A stretch of 8,548 bases of DNA from assembly GCA_934278965.1 (NCBI GenBank), contig CAKQWL010000162.1, positions 1 through 8,548 on the forward strand, in the 5' to 3' direction. Below the pieces are notes generated by a model, which made no database searches, had not been told where the DNA came from, and saw only the letters and a program-made list of their open reading frames with translations. Positions 1 through 6,587 of this stretch are shown in pieces; within the stretch, counting starts at the first letter, position 1, and each line of letters starts with the position of its first letter. A program made the translations under genes and the position numbers. The stretch is from an uncultured Clostridia bacterium. GTDB taxonomy: Bacteria; Bacillota; Clostridia; Peptostreptococcales; Anaerovoracaceae.

Positions 1-720
1 TCGGAGGATTTTGATATCATCGATCAACTGAGTTTTTTGGTCGAAAAGGGATCGTTCCACTGCATTATCGGGACGAGCGGATGTGGGAAAAGCACGATTT
101 TTCGCCTGATCAACGGGCTCCTTCCGGCAAAGTCCGGCTGCATCCGCGTAGACGGAGCGGATATCAGAGGACAAAAAAATTATTGCGGCTATATGCCGCA
201 GAAGGATCTTCTTTTTCCGTGGCGGACAGTCGGACAGAATCTGGCTCTTCCACTGGAAATCCGAGGGGGTCTTTCCAAAACGGCCATTCGGGAAGAGGTG
301 GAGAATGCGCTTCTTGATGTCGGACTTTCTGGGTGTGCGGATAAGCAGCCGGGGGAATTGTCGGGCGGAATGCGCCAGCGTGCGGCGTTTGCCAGAACGA
401 TGCTGACGGGAAATGACTTGCTGCTTTTGGATGAACCTTTTTCGGCGTTGGATTTCCTGACGCGGATCTCGATGCAGGAATGGCTGCTCGCGCAGCATCG
501 GAAGCATCATAAGACGATCCTTTTTATCACCCATGATGTCGAGGAAGCCATTTTCCTCTCGGACAGCGTTTTTGTCGTGGAAAGTACGCCGATCGCCTCT
601 CTTCGGAAAGTAGAGGTCCCGGCAGAGCGGATGCGGACGAGAGAATGTCTGACCCGTCCGGAAATGGTTGCCCTCCGGGAATCCCTGATCGACGCGCTGA
701 GAAAGCAGGTGGTTCTATGA
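1..720 (+). CDS. ABC transporter ATP-binding protein, NMT1/THI5-type importer (5' partial)
   Basis: This is the cytoplasmic ATPase subunit that powers a substrate-binding-protein-dependent importer. The reading frame is open from base 1 and the first codons already encode the strand before Walker A, so the true start lies upstream; a TTG at 37 is only an internal codon. In visible-residue numbering, Walker A GTSGCGKST is at 24-32, the Q-loop glutamine (MPQ) at 67, the signature LSGGMRQR at 120-127, Walker B LLLLDEP with the D-loop SALD at 140-150, and the switch histidine (THD) at 178. All catalytic motifs are intact. The sequence resembles the SsuB/TauB/ThiZ branch. The stop overlaps the next start (ATGA at 717-720), so translation is probably coupled with the permease. 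ThiZ is the likely role given the binding protein at 1595-2614, but the ATPase alone does not show the substrate. Confidence 0.93.
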   Translation, partial: SEDFDIIDQLSFLVEKGSFHCIIGTSGCGKSTIFRLINGLLPAKSGCIRVDGADIRGQKNYCGYMPQKDLLFPWRTVGQNLALPLEIRGGLSKTAIREEVENALLDVGLSGCADKQPGELSGGMRQRAAFARTMLTGNDLLLLDEPFSALDFLTRISMQEWLLAQHRKHHKTILFITHDVEEAIFLSDSVFVVESTPIASLRKVEVPAERMRTRECLTRPEMVALRESLIDALRKQVVL

Positions 721-1502
721 AAAACCGAAATTTGAAGGGGAGAAGAGTGCAGAGCGCTAATCACGGGAATCTGCCTGCGCTGATCTTCTTATTCGTGTTT
801 CTGGTCTTTTGGCAGCTTGGGGCTTCTGCGGTCAACGCGGCATATATTTTGCCGACGCCGGTTCAGATCCTGCAAAAGCTGTATGAGCTTCGGCAGGCGC
901 TGTTTACAGTACACCTGCCTGCAACGATGGCGGTTACCGGGATCGGTCTTTTGATTTCCGTCGGCCTCGGTCTTCTTCTGGCAATCCTGATGGATGCGAA
1001 TCCGGTGATGCAGAAATGCATTTATCCGGTAGTCGTTGCGTCACAGACCATTCCGACGACGGCGATCGCGCCGCTGTTCGTTCTTTGGTTCGGATACACG
1101 ATCTGGAGTAAGGTGCTGGTGACGGTTCTTATCACATTTTTTCCGATTACGATCACCGTTTACGACGGACTGCGGTCGGCTAAGACGGAGATGGGCGAGC
1201 TGCTTTTGACATACGGCGCGGGCAGGAAGGATATCTTCCTGAAAATAAAAGTGCCGTGCGCGCTGCCGTACTTTTTCTCGGCGATCAAGATGGCGATCCC
1301 GATGAGTATCATCGGCGCGGCGATCGGTGAATGGCTCGGTTCACAGAGCGGTCTTGGGTATTTTTCCCGCCGCATGATGACGCAGCTGGACGGAGCGGGA
1401 GTATTTGCGCCGATTGTTCTCCTTTCGGTCTGCGCGATGCTGGGCTCGGTGCTGGTTGGATTTTTGGAAAAGAAAATCGTCAAGTGGAGAGGCGAATCCT
1501 AA
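717..1502 (+). CDS. ABC transporter permease, NMT1/THI5-type importer
   Basis: This 261-residue inner-membrane subunit of the binding-protein-dependent transport family (BPD_transp_1) forms the translocation channel. I chose ATG 717 because it overlaps the ATPase stop as ATGA and has AGGTGG just upstream. An earlier in-frame ATG at 645 would add 24 hydrophilic residues lying wholly inside the ATPase gene. Hydrophobic segments lie near residues 20-40, 70-92, 103-123, 128-147, 184-205 and 230-250, giving six spans. The EAA loop that contacts the ATPase is the stretch around GAGRKDIFLKIKVP (167-180). Length and layout match SsuC/TauC/ThiX-type permeases. The specific substrate is inferred from the neighbouring binding protein. 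Confidence 0.92.
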   Translation: MKNRNLKGRRVQSANHGNLPALIFLFVFLVFWQLGASAVNAAYILPTPVQILQKLYELRQALFTVHLPATMAVTGIGLLISVGLGLLLAILMDANPVMQKCIYPVVVASQTIPTTAIAPLFVLWFGYTIWSKVLVTVLITFFPITITVYDGLRSAKTEMGELLLTYGAGRKDIFLKIKVPCALPYFFSAIKMAIPMSIIGAAIGEWLGSQSGLGYFSRRMMTQLDGAGVFAPIVLLSVCAMLGSVLVGFLEKKIVKWRGES

Positions 1503-1594
1503 GGGACTGCTCACGGAAAACAGAAACAATCCATCAAATCGAAATAGTAAATCAAAAAATTATAGAGAGCAATTAACAGAAAGGAAAAGGAAAG

Positions 1595-2614
1595 ATGAAA
1601 AAAGTATCAATGGCAAAAAAAATTCTGGCGCTTATGCTGGCCCTTCTTTTGATGTGCGCTGCGCTGGCCGGGTGCGCTTCCGGGGGCGGCGATGCGGATG
1701 CAGAGCTTCGGGAGATGGATGTCGTGCTCGACTGGTATCCGAATGCGCTGCACGCATTCCTTTATACGGCAATCGAGAAGGGATATTATGAAGAAGAGGG
1801 CCTGAAGGTGAATATCCGCTTCCCGTCTAACGCGAACGATGCGATTTCGCTGGTCGCGGCGGGCAAGGCGGAAATCGGTCTTTATTATCAGCAGGATGTG
1901 ATCCAGGCGAGAGCGGATCAGGATGTTCCGGTGAAATCGATCGGCGCAGTAGTGCAGGCTCCTCTGAACATCGTGCTTTCTCTGAAAGAAAAGGGGATCA
2001 CTTCTCCGTCGGATCTGGTCGGAAAAACTGTCGGATATGCCGGGACCGAGCTGTCGGAGGCACTGGTTCGCAGCATTATGGAAAATGTGGGAGCCGATTT
2101 CAGCGATGTCAAGATGATTGATGTCGGTTTTGATCTGATGAGCTCGATGACAACCGGCAATGTTGATGCAACGATCGGGTGCTTGGTAAACCATGAAGTG
2201 CCGCAGATGGAGGAGGAAGGCTTTGAAGTAAACTGGTTTGACCTGGACGATTATGGCGTTCCGACCTATTATGAGGGCGTTTTCCTGGCCAATGACAAGA
2301 TGATTGAAGAAGAGCCGGAGGTACTGGCGGCATTTCTGCGTGCGTCCGCAAAGGGATTCGCGGATATGAAGAACGATCCGGAGGAGGCTCTGTCGATTCT
2401 GCTTGCGAACCAGAACGAAGAAAATTTCCCGCTTTCGGAAACGGTGGAAAGGAAGAGCATGGAGACCCTGCTGCCGCTGATGGAAACCGAAAATGCGGCG
2501 TTCCTCTCGCAGTCGGATGAATGCTGGCAGGAGAATATCGATTGGATGAAGTCCCAGGGACTGATTGAAAATGATGTGACGCCGGATGATGTGCGGATCA
2601 ATCTGGAATTCTAA
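1595..2614 (+). CDS. Lipoprotein substrate-binding protein, NMT1/THI5 family (ThiY-like)
   Basis: This 339-residue extracytoplasmic binding protein captures the ligand for the ATPase and permease encoded just upstream. It has a lysine-rich start, a hydrophobic core and a lipobox LAGC at residues 24-27, so Cys27 should be lipidated and anchor it outside the membrane. The mature N-terminus has the family hallmark VVLDWYPNALHAFLY (43-57), then the usual KGYYEEEGL and LVAAGKAEIG segments, a central GYAGTELSEALV lobe and the hinge region DYGVPTYYE (219-227). The LDWYPN-H pattern is typical of NMT1/THI5 proteins that bind thiamine pyrimidine precursors (ThiY). Related proteins bind riboflavin or other small cyclic ligands, so substrate assignment stays tentative. 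An AAGGAAAAGGAAAG purine tract precedes the ATG. The 92-nt gap after the permease shows no terminator, so the three genes are probably one transcript. Confidence 0.88.
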   Translation: MKKVSMAKKILALMLALLLMCAALAGCASGGGDADAELREMDVVLDWYPNALHAFLYTAIEKGYYEEEGLKVNIRFPSNANDAISLVAAGKAEIGLYYQQDVIQARADQDVPVKSIGAVVQAPLNIVLSLKEKGITSPSDLVGKTVGYAGTELSEALVRSIMENVGADFSDVKMIDVGFDLMSSMTTGNVDATIGCLVNHEVPQMEEEGFEVNWFDLDDYGVPTYYEGVFLANDKMIEEEPEVLAAFLRASAKGFADMKNDPEEALSILLANQNEENFPLSETVERKSMETLLPLMETENAAFLSQSDECWQENIDWMKSQGLIENDVTPDDVRINLEF

Positions 2615-2645
2615 AATTCTAATTCGAATCAGTGGGATTTCTGCG

Positions 2646-2681
2646 AAAAGCGAGCGGACGGTAAAGGTCGGCTCGCTTTTT
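2646..2681 (+). terminator. Intrinsic terminator of the ABC importer operon
   Basis: The stem GCGAGC (2650-2655) pairs with GCTCGC (2671-2676). It continues after one G-G mismatch with GAC/GTC, leaves a 7-nt loop, and is followed by TTTTT; an AAAA tract on the left arm can pair with the U-tract. It lies 32 nt after the binding-protein stop. Confidence 0.85.
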
Positions 2682-2688
2682 CCGTGTC

Positions 2689-2717
2689 TTGCGGAAAAGG
2701 AGGGAATCCTGTATAAT
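2689..2717 (+). promoter_or_regulatory. Housekeeping (sigma-A type) promoter for the YjdF-like gene
   Basis: The -35 is TTGCGG (2689-2694) and the -10 is a perfect TATAAT (2712-2717), with a 17-nt spacer. It starts 8 nt after the terminator U-tract, so the next gene has its own transcription unit. Transcription should start near 2724, leaving a leader of about 90 nt. Confidence 0.7.
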
Positions 2718-2813
2718 AAAACGGCAAACCCGTGAAATAAACGGAGAATGGACTAGGGCTGATAAAGAAGATAAAATCGAAAGCCTGAGAAAAGGAAACG
2801 GTGACAAGAGCTT

Positions 2814-3665
2814 ATGAAAGAAAAATTCAACCCCAAGGGAAATCCGCGTCGAGTCCGACTTTTTATTATGTCCTTGAAGGAGCAGATGTTCCGAAAACAC
2901 AACGGAACCTTTTTGCTCTATATGATTTTGAGGGCACTGGTGATTGTAACGGGAATCCTTGCCTTTGTCGGAAAACGGTACGAATCAGTGGCGATGTGCG
3001 TTCTGGTGCTGATCCTTTTCCTCGTGCCGAGCTTCCTCGAACGAAGACTGCGGTTTTCACTGCCGTCGACCTTTGAGAAAATCATCCTGCTTTTTATTTT
3101 TTCCGCCGAGATTTTGGGAGAGCTTCAATCCTTCTATCTGCGCTTTGCCTGGTGGGACACTATGCTGCACACCCTGAACGGATTTCTCTGTGCCGCGGTC
3201 GGGTTTGCGCTGGTTGATCTTTTGAACAATAATCCGAGCATCAAATTGTCACTCAGCCCGTTTTATCTTGCTGCGACGGCATTCTGCTTTTCTATGACGG
3301 TGGGGGTGATCTGGGAATTTTTTGAGTTTTCAATGGACCGTTTTCTGGGTCTCGATATGCAGAAAGATACGATCATTCACACGATCCGTTCCGTGAAGCT
3401 GAACCCGAGCGGTCAAAATGTCCCGTATGTGATCAAGGGGATCCAAAATACGGCGGTGAACGGGGAGCTTCTCGCGATAGACGGCTATCTGGATATCGGA
3501 CTGATCGACACGATGAAGGATCTGATGGTCAATTTTGTGGGCGCGGTCGTTTTCAGCGTGATCGGTTACTGTTATGTAAAAAGCCGCGGAAAAAATCGTT
3601 TTGCGAGCCGCTTTATCCCTGTGCGGAATCCGGAAGAAGGGGACGCACTCCAGCAGGAAGAGTAG
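2814..3665 (+). CDS. Multi-pass membrane protein, YjdF/DUF2238-like
   Basis: This 283-residue integral membrane protein has no assigned biochemical role. Hydrophobic spans lie near residues 34-52, 57-73, 87-101, 122-137, 149-168 and 236-255. Between them are polar motifs that look conserved: WWDTMLH (113-119), WEFFEF (167-172), LDMQKDTIIH (180-189) and a late DGYLDIGLIDTMKD cluster (223-236). This pattern of Trp-Asp-His and acidic residues at membrane edges recalls the YjdF/DUF2238 family; I recognise it by pattern only. The start is uncertain: ATG 2814 has only a weak purine tract (AAGAG) nearby, and ATGs at 2868 and 2886 are alternatives that would shorten the basic N-terminus. The tail after residue 256 is basic, then acidic, and probably cytoplasmic. 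The gene is monocistronic, between its own promoter and the converging deoC unit. Confidence 0.75.
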   Translation: MKEKFNPKGNPRRVRLFIMSLKEQMFRKHNGTFLLYMILRALVIVTGILAFVGKRYESVAMCVLVLILFLVPSFLERRLRFSLPSTFEKIILLFIFSAEILGELQSFYLRFAWWDTMLHTLNGFLCAAVGFALVDLLNNNPSIKLSLSPFYLAATAFCFSMTVGVIWEFFEFSMDRFLGLDMQKDTIIHTIRSVKLNPSGQNVPYVIKGIQNTAVNGELLAIDGYLDIGLIDTMKDLMVNFVGAVVFSVIGYCYVKSRGKNRFASRFIPVRNPEEGDALQQEE

Positions 3666-3695
3666 AAAATAAGAGGAACAAAACAATCGTCAGAG

Positions 3696-3742
3696 AAAAA
3701 GAAAAGAAGCCCTCGGCAGGTTCAAGCTGTGCCGGGGGCTTC
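3696..3742 (-). terminator. Intrinsic terminator of deoC
   Basis: A 13-bp stem (3706-3718 with 3730-3742, one G-U pair) carries an 11-nt loop. Read on the - strand it is followed by TTTTCTTTTT, so it ends the deoC transcript. On the + strand the downstream side is not U-rich, so it is a weaker stop for the converging membrane-protein gene, which has no other clear terminator. Confidence 0.88.
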
Positions 3743-3749
3743 TCTGCGG

Positions 3750-4430
3750 TTAGCGTTCGCTGTGATACGGACTGCTCAGATATTCCTCCATAATCCGACA
3801 GGATGCCGAAGCGCCGATTCGGTCGGCACCGGCTTCGATCATATCAAGACAAGTGCGAAGGTCCCGAATTCCGCCGGAGGCTTTGACCTGTGCCAGATTG
3901 CCGACGGTCTTCCGCATCAGTGCGACATGGTGGGCAGTGGCCCCTCCGCTGCTGAATCCGGTCGAGGTTTTGACGAATTCCGCTCCGGCGGAGACAGCGA
4001 GCTCGCAGGCGCGAACGATCTCCTCATCGGTCAAAAGGCAGGTCTCAAGGATGACCTTTACAGCGGCGCCGTACTCATCCGCACAGCCGACAACGCCGCA
4101 GATCTCGTCGAGGACATCGTCAAAACGACCTTCCTTCAGTGCTCCCACATTGAGAACCATATCGATCTCGGAAGCACCGTTCGCACAGCAGTCGTTGGTC
4201 TCAAAAATCTTGGCTTCGGCGGACATGGCTCCGAGAGGAAAGCCGACAACCGCCGCAACTTTTACATCGGTTCCGGACAGCTCTTCGCAGGCGAGCCGGA
4301 CATAGCATCCGTTTACACAAACCGAGTAAAACTGATACTCTGCCGCTTCACGGCAAAGCTTCCGGATATCCTTGCTTTCGGCATCCGGTTTCAAACAGGT
4401 ATGGTCAAAATATTGATTTAATTTTTTCAT
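3750..4430 (-). CDS. deoC: Deoxyribose-phosphate aldolase
   Basis: DeoC cleaves 2-deoxy-D-ribose 5-phosphate to glyceraldehyde 3-phosphate and acetaldehyde in the cytoplasm, the last step in salvaging deoxynucleoside sugars for carbon. The 226-residue length and TIM-barrel pattern fit the short bacterial form. The Schiff-base lysine is K154 in FVKTSTGF (152-159), the second active-site lysine is K183 in VKASGGIR (182-189), and the catalytic aspartate is D90 in EIDMVLN. The N-terminal FDHTCLKP (8-15) is also typical. All key residues are present, so the enzyme should be active. The start has AAAGGAG (complement of 4441-4447) ten nt upstream. It is the second gene of a - strand unit behind a lipoprotein; no other deo or nucleoside genes are adjacent. 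Confidence 0.97.
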   Translation of the reverse strand: MKKLNQYFDHTCLKPDAESKDIRKLCREAAEYQFYSVCVNGCYVRLACEELSGTDVKVAAVVGFPLGAMSAEAKIFETNDCCANGASEIDMVLNVGALKEGRFDDVLDEICGVVGCADEYGAAVKVILETCLLTDEEIVRACELAVSAGAEFVKTSTGFSSGGATAHHVALMRKTVGNLAQVKASGGIRDLRTCLDMIEAGADRIGASASCRIMEEYLSSPYHSER

Positions 4431-4435
4431 AAGGG

Positions 4436-4522
4436 CTATTCTCCTTTGTATAGATAAACAGGATGGTTGTTGTCATCCTTCACCGTTCGCAGGATACGCA
4501 GATTCTCGATAGCGAAAATCAA
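4436..4522 (-). other. Out-of-frame C-terminal continuation of the lipoprotein gene
   Basis: Directly after the lipoprotein stop (TGA, complement of 4519-4521), the -1 frame reads [19 protein letters not shown] and continues HPVYLYKGE to a TAG at 4436-4438, five nt before the deoC start. Codon choice is like that of the neighbouring genes, and the stop sits where an operon gene normally ends. The frame is closed upstream by a TGA at 4550-4552, so any frame change must fall between about 4519 and 4552. One extra T in the TTTT run (complement of 4521-4524) would join the frames into a protein of about 207 residues. It could also be chance coding. Confidence 0.5.
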
Positions 4523-5058
4523 AAGGCAAGAATGAGAAGAATCTGGTCGTCAAACAGATAGATATCGTAAAGACGGCTTTCGCGATAGGAGGAAAGCTCG
4601 GATTCGTGTGCTGCGTAATCGGCAAGCGCTGCAGAGGTGAATTCCGCCGGTGCGAGAACCGTCTCCTCCGAATCTCCGTCAAAGCGGTAGGTTGTGCGCG
4701 CCTCCTCCGGCATGTGCACAAGGTACAACTTGTTTCGGTCAGCAATATAATATCCGTTTTCCGCACTGCTGTCCGCGACATACTCTTTTGCGGCAACGGC
4801 AATTTCACGGATGCTGCCGTCTTCCTCCGTCTTGAAGTCGATCGTCCCGAACACATGCTCCGCACCGTCGCGAAGAAGCTGATCGGCATATTCCCCTCTG
4901 AGATAATCCGCCGTAATGTCCGGCTCGTCAATCGTGCCGCCGCTCCGGTCGGAGCTGCAGGATGCGCAGAAGAGCATCGCGAGCGTAAGGAAAAACAGAA
5001 AAGTGAGCGCCGATGTTCTGCGGGCGGTTTTATTTTTCTGCGGACGTTTTTTCTTCAT
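4519..5058 (-). CDS. Small lipoprotein of unknown function, possibly frameshifted near its 3' end
   Basis: I do not recognise the family. The 179-residue product begins with a very basic segment (MKKKRPQKNKTARR), a hydrophobic core (about 17-30) and a Cys-Ala-Ser-Cys site at 31-34 followed by Ser/Gly-rich sequence. This suggests a lipoprotein with an imperfect lipobox (Cys at -3). The mature part is acidic and probably extracytoplasmic. I chose ATG 5058 because AAAGGAGG lies 7 nt upstream; an upstream in-frame ATG at 5106 has no such site and would put a hydrophilic stretch before the signal. The frame ends in a hydrophobic ILLILAF and an abrupt TGA, while a natural-looking continuation exists in the -1 frame (4436-4522), so the annotated C-terminus may be truncated. 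It is probably co-transcribed with deoC. Confidence 0.7.
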   Translation of the reverse strand: MKKKRPQKNKTARRTSALTFLFFLTLAMLFCASCSSDRSGGTIDEPDITADYLRGEYADQLLRDGAEHVFGTIDFKTEEDGSIREIAVAAKEYVADSSAENGYYIADRNKLYLVHMPEEARTTYRFDGDSEETVLAPAEFTSAALADYAAHESELSSYRESRLYDIYLFDDQILLILAF

Positions 5059-5127
5059 GCGGATTCCTCCTTTGCCTGCCGGTTTTCTGCCGGAATTTTC
5101 ACACACTGATATTACTTAAACGATCAT

Positions 5128-5155
5128 ATCATAAATTTGTTCCGCCCATGTGCAA
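5128..5155 (-). promoter_or_regulatory. Promoter of the lipoprotein-deoC unit
   Basis: Read on the - strand, the -35 is TTGCAC (5150-5155) and the -10 is TATGAT (5128-5133), with a 16-nt spacer. A second overlapping TATGAT at 5123-5128 would give a 21-nt spacer and is less likely. The predicted leader before ATG 5058 is about 60 nt. Confidence 0.6.
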
Positions 5156-5196
5156 AACGGGGAACTGTAACAGAAATGTAAGAATGACGGTGCCGC

Positions 5197-5224
5197 ACCA
5201 AGCCAAGGAAATGCGCATATATTA
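5197..5224 (+). promoter_or_regulatory. Putative sporulation-type (sigma-K/sigma-E like) promoter of the Cys-rich gene
   Basis: CATATATTA (5216-5224) fits the sigma-K -10 pattern CATANNNTA, and its first eight bases match sigma-E CATACANT at all but one position. An AC (5197-5198) sits 17 nt upstream, as in sigma-K -35 elements. No good sigma-A -35 is placed for this -10. Transcription would start after 5224, which rules out the upstream ATG at 5224 and supports ATG 5275. The motif is short and degenerate, so it is suggestive only. Confidence 0.4.
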
Positions 5225-5274
5225 TGGCAGGGAGAAATATTATATCCTTTCAAGAAAAAGTGAGGTTGATCAAT

Positions 5275-6459
5275 ATGGCAAAAGCATCATGTACACAAAC
5301 CCGCGGACCGGCGCTTTGCAGCGTGTGCGGGCCGAATGTCAATACAAGTGATCTGAATTTCAGCGCACGGGAAGCCAATCTGGTATATATGGATAAAGTC
5401 TACTCCTACAATCAGGCCACGGCGTGCCCGATTTTGGCGTCCGTCACAACCGACACCAACTGGACAACGGAATTGGTGCTGGAAAGTCTTCCGGGCGGCT
5501 GCAGACCGCCGGGAGGCTGTGGCTGCGGAAACCCTCCGGTGGGCGGCTGCGGATGCGGGGGCGGTGTGCCGAACATGGTTTGCTGCTGCGGAACCGGAAA
5601 TAATTCCGGATTCACCCTTACATCGGATGCGGTCTTTACCGTGACGAGAAGCTATGTCCTCGTGCAGAGCCTGGAACAAAATGCGGGCGTACTGACGGCG
5701 GCAAATGTGACGGTGGACGGAATCGCGGTAGACAGCCTGACACAGAGCGGCAGCCGTTATACGGCGGAAACGGCCAATGTGGTCAGCACGACCGCAAGAG
5801 AAAGATGCAGCGATCTGGGACTTCCGTCGAAGCACTTCTTCCTGATCAACGCGCCGGGACCGTGGCAGCTTACGGCAACCATCGTTCTGGAGGGAACGGT
5901 GAACACAGGAGGAAAAACCTGCTGCTTCCAGGCAAAATTCAAGACACCGACGGCGACCCTTCCGGTGACGGGTGCTTCGACGATTGCAATTCCGAAGCTC
6001 GCTCTCCCGTGTACGGTGAACGGAGTCAGTCCGACCATCAATTTCAGCACAAGCGGCATCGTTCATGTCCTGAATCCGACGATTACGGCAACCTGTGCAG
6101 ACGGAAACTGCACCATCGCACTGACCGGCTCTCTGGCAGTACAGCCGCAGATCCATGCGGAGGTCGTAAGAAGGACACTGTTCTGTCTGGACGCCTGCGA
6201 GGGAATGCTGCCGTGTGACGGAACGGAAGCGGCGTATGAGCTGGACAATGACGATGACTGTGAGTGGCCGCCGGCTCCTGCGTGCAGCTGCGGCACTGCG
6301 CCGACACCGGCAAACGATGCGGCATTATGTGACAGAAGCCCTGCATGCAGCTTTGAAAAAGAGGATTGCGGCTGCGGCTGCAGCGGGTCGCAGTCTAACC
6401 TGACACCGGCGCTTCCGGATCGTTTCCAGTGGAACGGATGCAACGGCTGCAGCTGGTAA
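5275..6459 (+). CDS. Cysteine-rich protein of unknown function, spore-coat-like candidate
   Basis: I do not recognise this family. The 394-residue product has 31 cysteines (about 8%). It starts with a Cys-containing segment (SC..LCSVCG, 5-19) and a region rich in Ser/Thr/Asn. A Gly-Cys linker follows with two copies of a PP(V)GGCGCG unit plus CCC (75-106). Next come about 190 residues of alternating hydrophobic/Thr pattern suggesting beta-sandwich domains (113-300), then a Cys- and Asp-rich tail with AACSCG-like and DCGCGCSG motifs, ending NGCNGCSW. It has no signal peptide, membrane span or sorting signal. I chose ATG 5275 because GAGG lies 9 nt upstream; an in-frame ATG at 5224 overlaps the predicted promoter. 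The gene is monocistronic, with its own terminator. A disulfide-cross-linked spore coat or exosporium protein is a reasonable guess; metal binding is the alternative. Confidence 0.82.
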   Translation: MAKASCTQTRGPALCSVCGPNVNTSDLNFSAREANLVYMDKVYSYNQATACPILASVTTDTNWTTELVLESLPGGCRPPGGCGCGNPPVGGCGCGGGVPNMVCCCGTGNNSGFTLTSDAVFTVTRSYVLVQSLEQNAGVLTAANVTVDGIAVDSLTQSGSRYTAETANVVSTTARERCSDLGLPSKHFFLINAPGPWQLTATIVLEGTVNTGGKTCCFQAKFKTPTATLPVTGASTIAIPKLALPCTVNGVSPTINFSTSGIVHVLNPTITATCADGNCTIALTGSLAVQPQIHAEVVRRTLFCLDACEGMLPCDGTEAAYELDNDDDCEWPPAPACSCGTAPTPANDAALCDRSPACSFEKEDCGCGCSGSQSNLTPALPDRFQWNGCNGCSW

Positions 6460-6478
6460 AACAGCATATTTCGGAGAG

Positions 6479-6520
6479 AACTCCCGTTCGCGCACAAAAT
6501 GTTGTGGACGGGAGTTTTTT
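6479..6520 (+). terminator. Intrinsic terminator of the Cys-rich gene
   Basis: A 9-bp stem AACTCCCGT (6479-6487) pairs with ACGGGAGTT (6508-6516), with an inner CACAA/TTGTG helix closing a 4-nt loop, followed by a run of six T (6515-6520). It lies 20 nt after the stop codon. Confidence 0.9.
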
Positions 6521-6548
6521 ATTCAAAAATATGGAAAAGCAGAAAAGA

Positions 6549-6585
6549 AAATATGGTTTACCTTTCCCAAAAAAACCGTATTTTT
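6549..6585 (+). repeat. A/T-rich inverted repeat upstream of the mraZ promoter
   Basis: AAATATGGTTT (6549-6559) pairs with AAACCGTATTT (6573-6583) through 11 bp with one G-U, a 13-nt loop, then more T to 6585. It could be a second, weak terminator or a protein-binding site, ending just before the mraZ -35. AAAATATGG also occurs as a direct repeat at 6526-6534 and 6548-6556. Confidence 0.55.
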
Positions 6586-6587
6586 GC

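Noticed and set aside
2751..2790. GACTAGGG followed by a hairpin and CTGAGA, resembling the 5' half of a TPP riboswitch (THI-box)
   Set aside because: The required ACCC partner and the downstream CCTGATCTGG...GCGTAGGG half are missing, and the following gene is not a thiamine gene. The likeness is probably chance, or at most a decayed remnant.
3729..4421. Long + strand open frame opposite deoC
   Set aside because: deoC on the - strand has every catalytic motif; the antisense frame has no family resemblance and begins inside the terminator hairpin.
4473..4931. Open - strand frame of 152 codons across the lipoprotein gene
   Set aside because: Its Arg/Ser/Thr-rich composition is typical of an out-of-frame shadow, and it has no ribosome binding site or signal sequence.
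5224..5274. Longer start of the Cys-rich protein at ATG 5224
   Set aside because: It overlaps the predicted -10 element and has a poorly spaced ribosome binding site; ATG 5275 has GAGG at good spacing.
5287..6156. Long - strand open frame opposite the Cys-rich gene
   Set aside because: It is an antisense shadow rich in Arg, His and Cys, without a ribosome binding site or recognisable motif; the + strand gene has a start signal, promoter and terminator.
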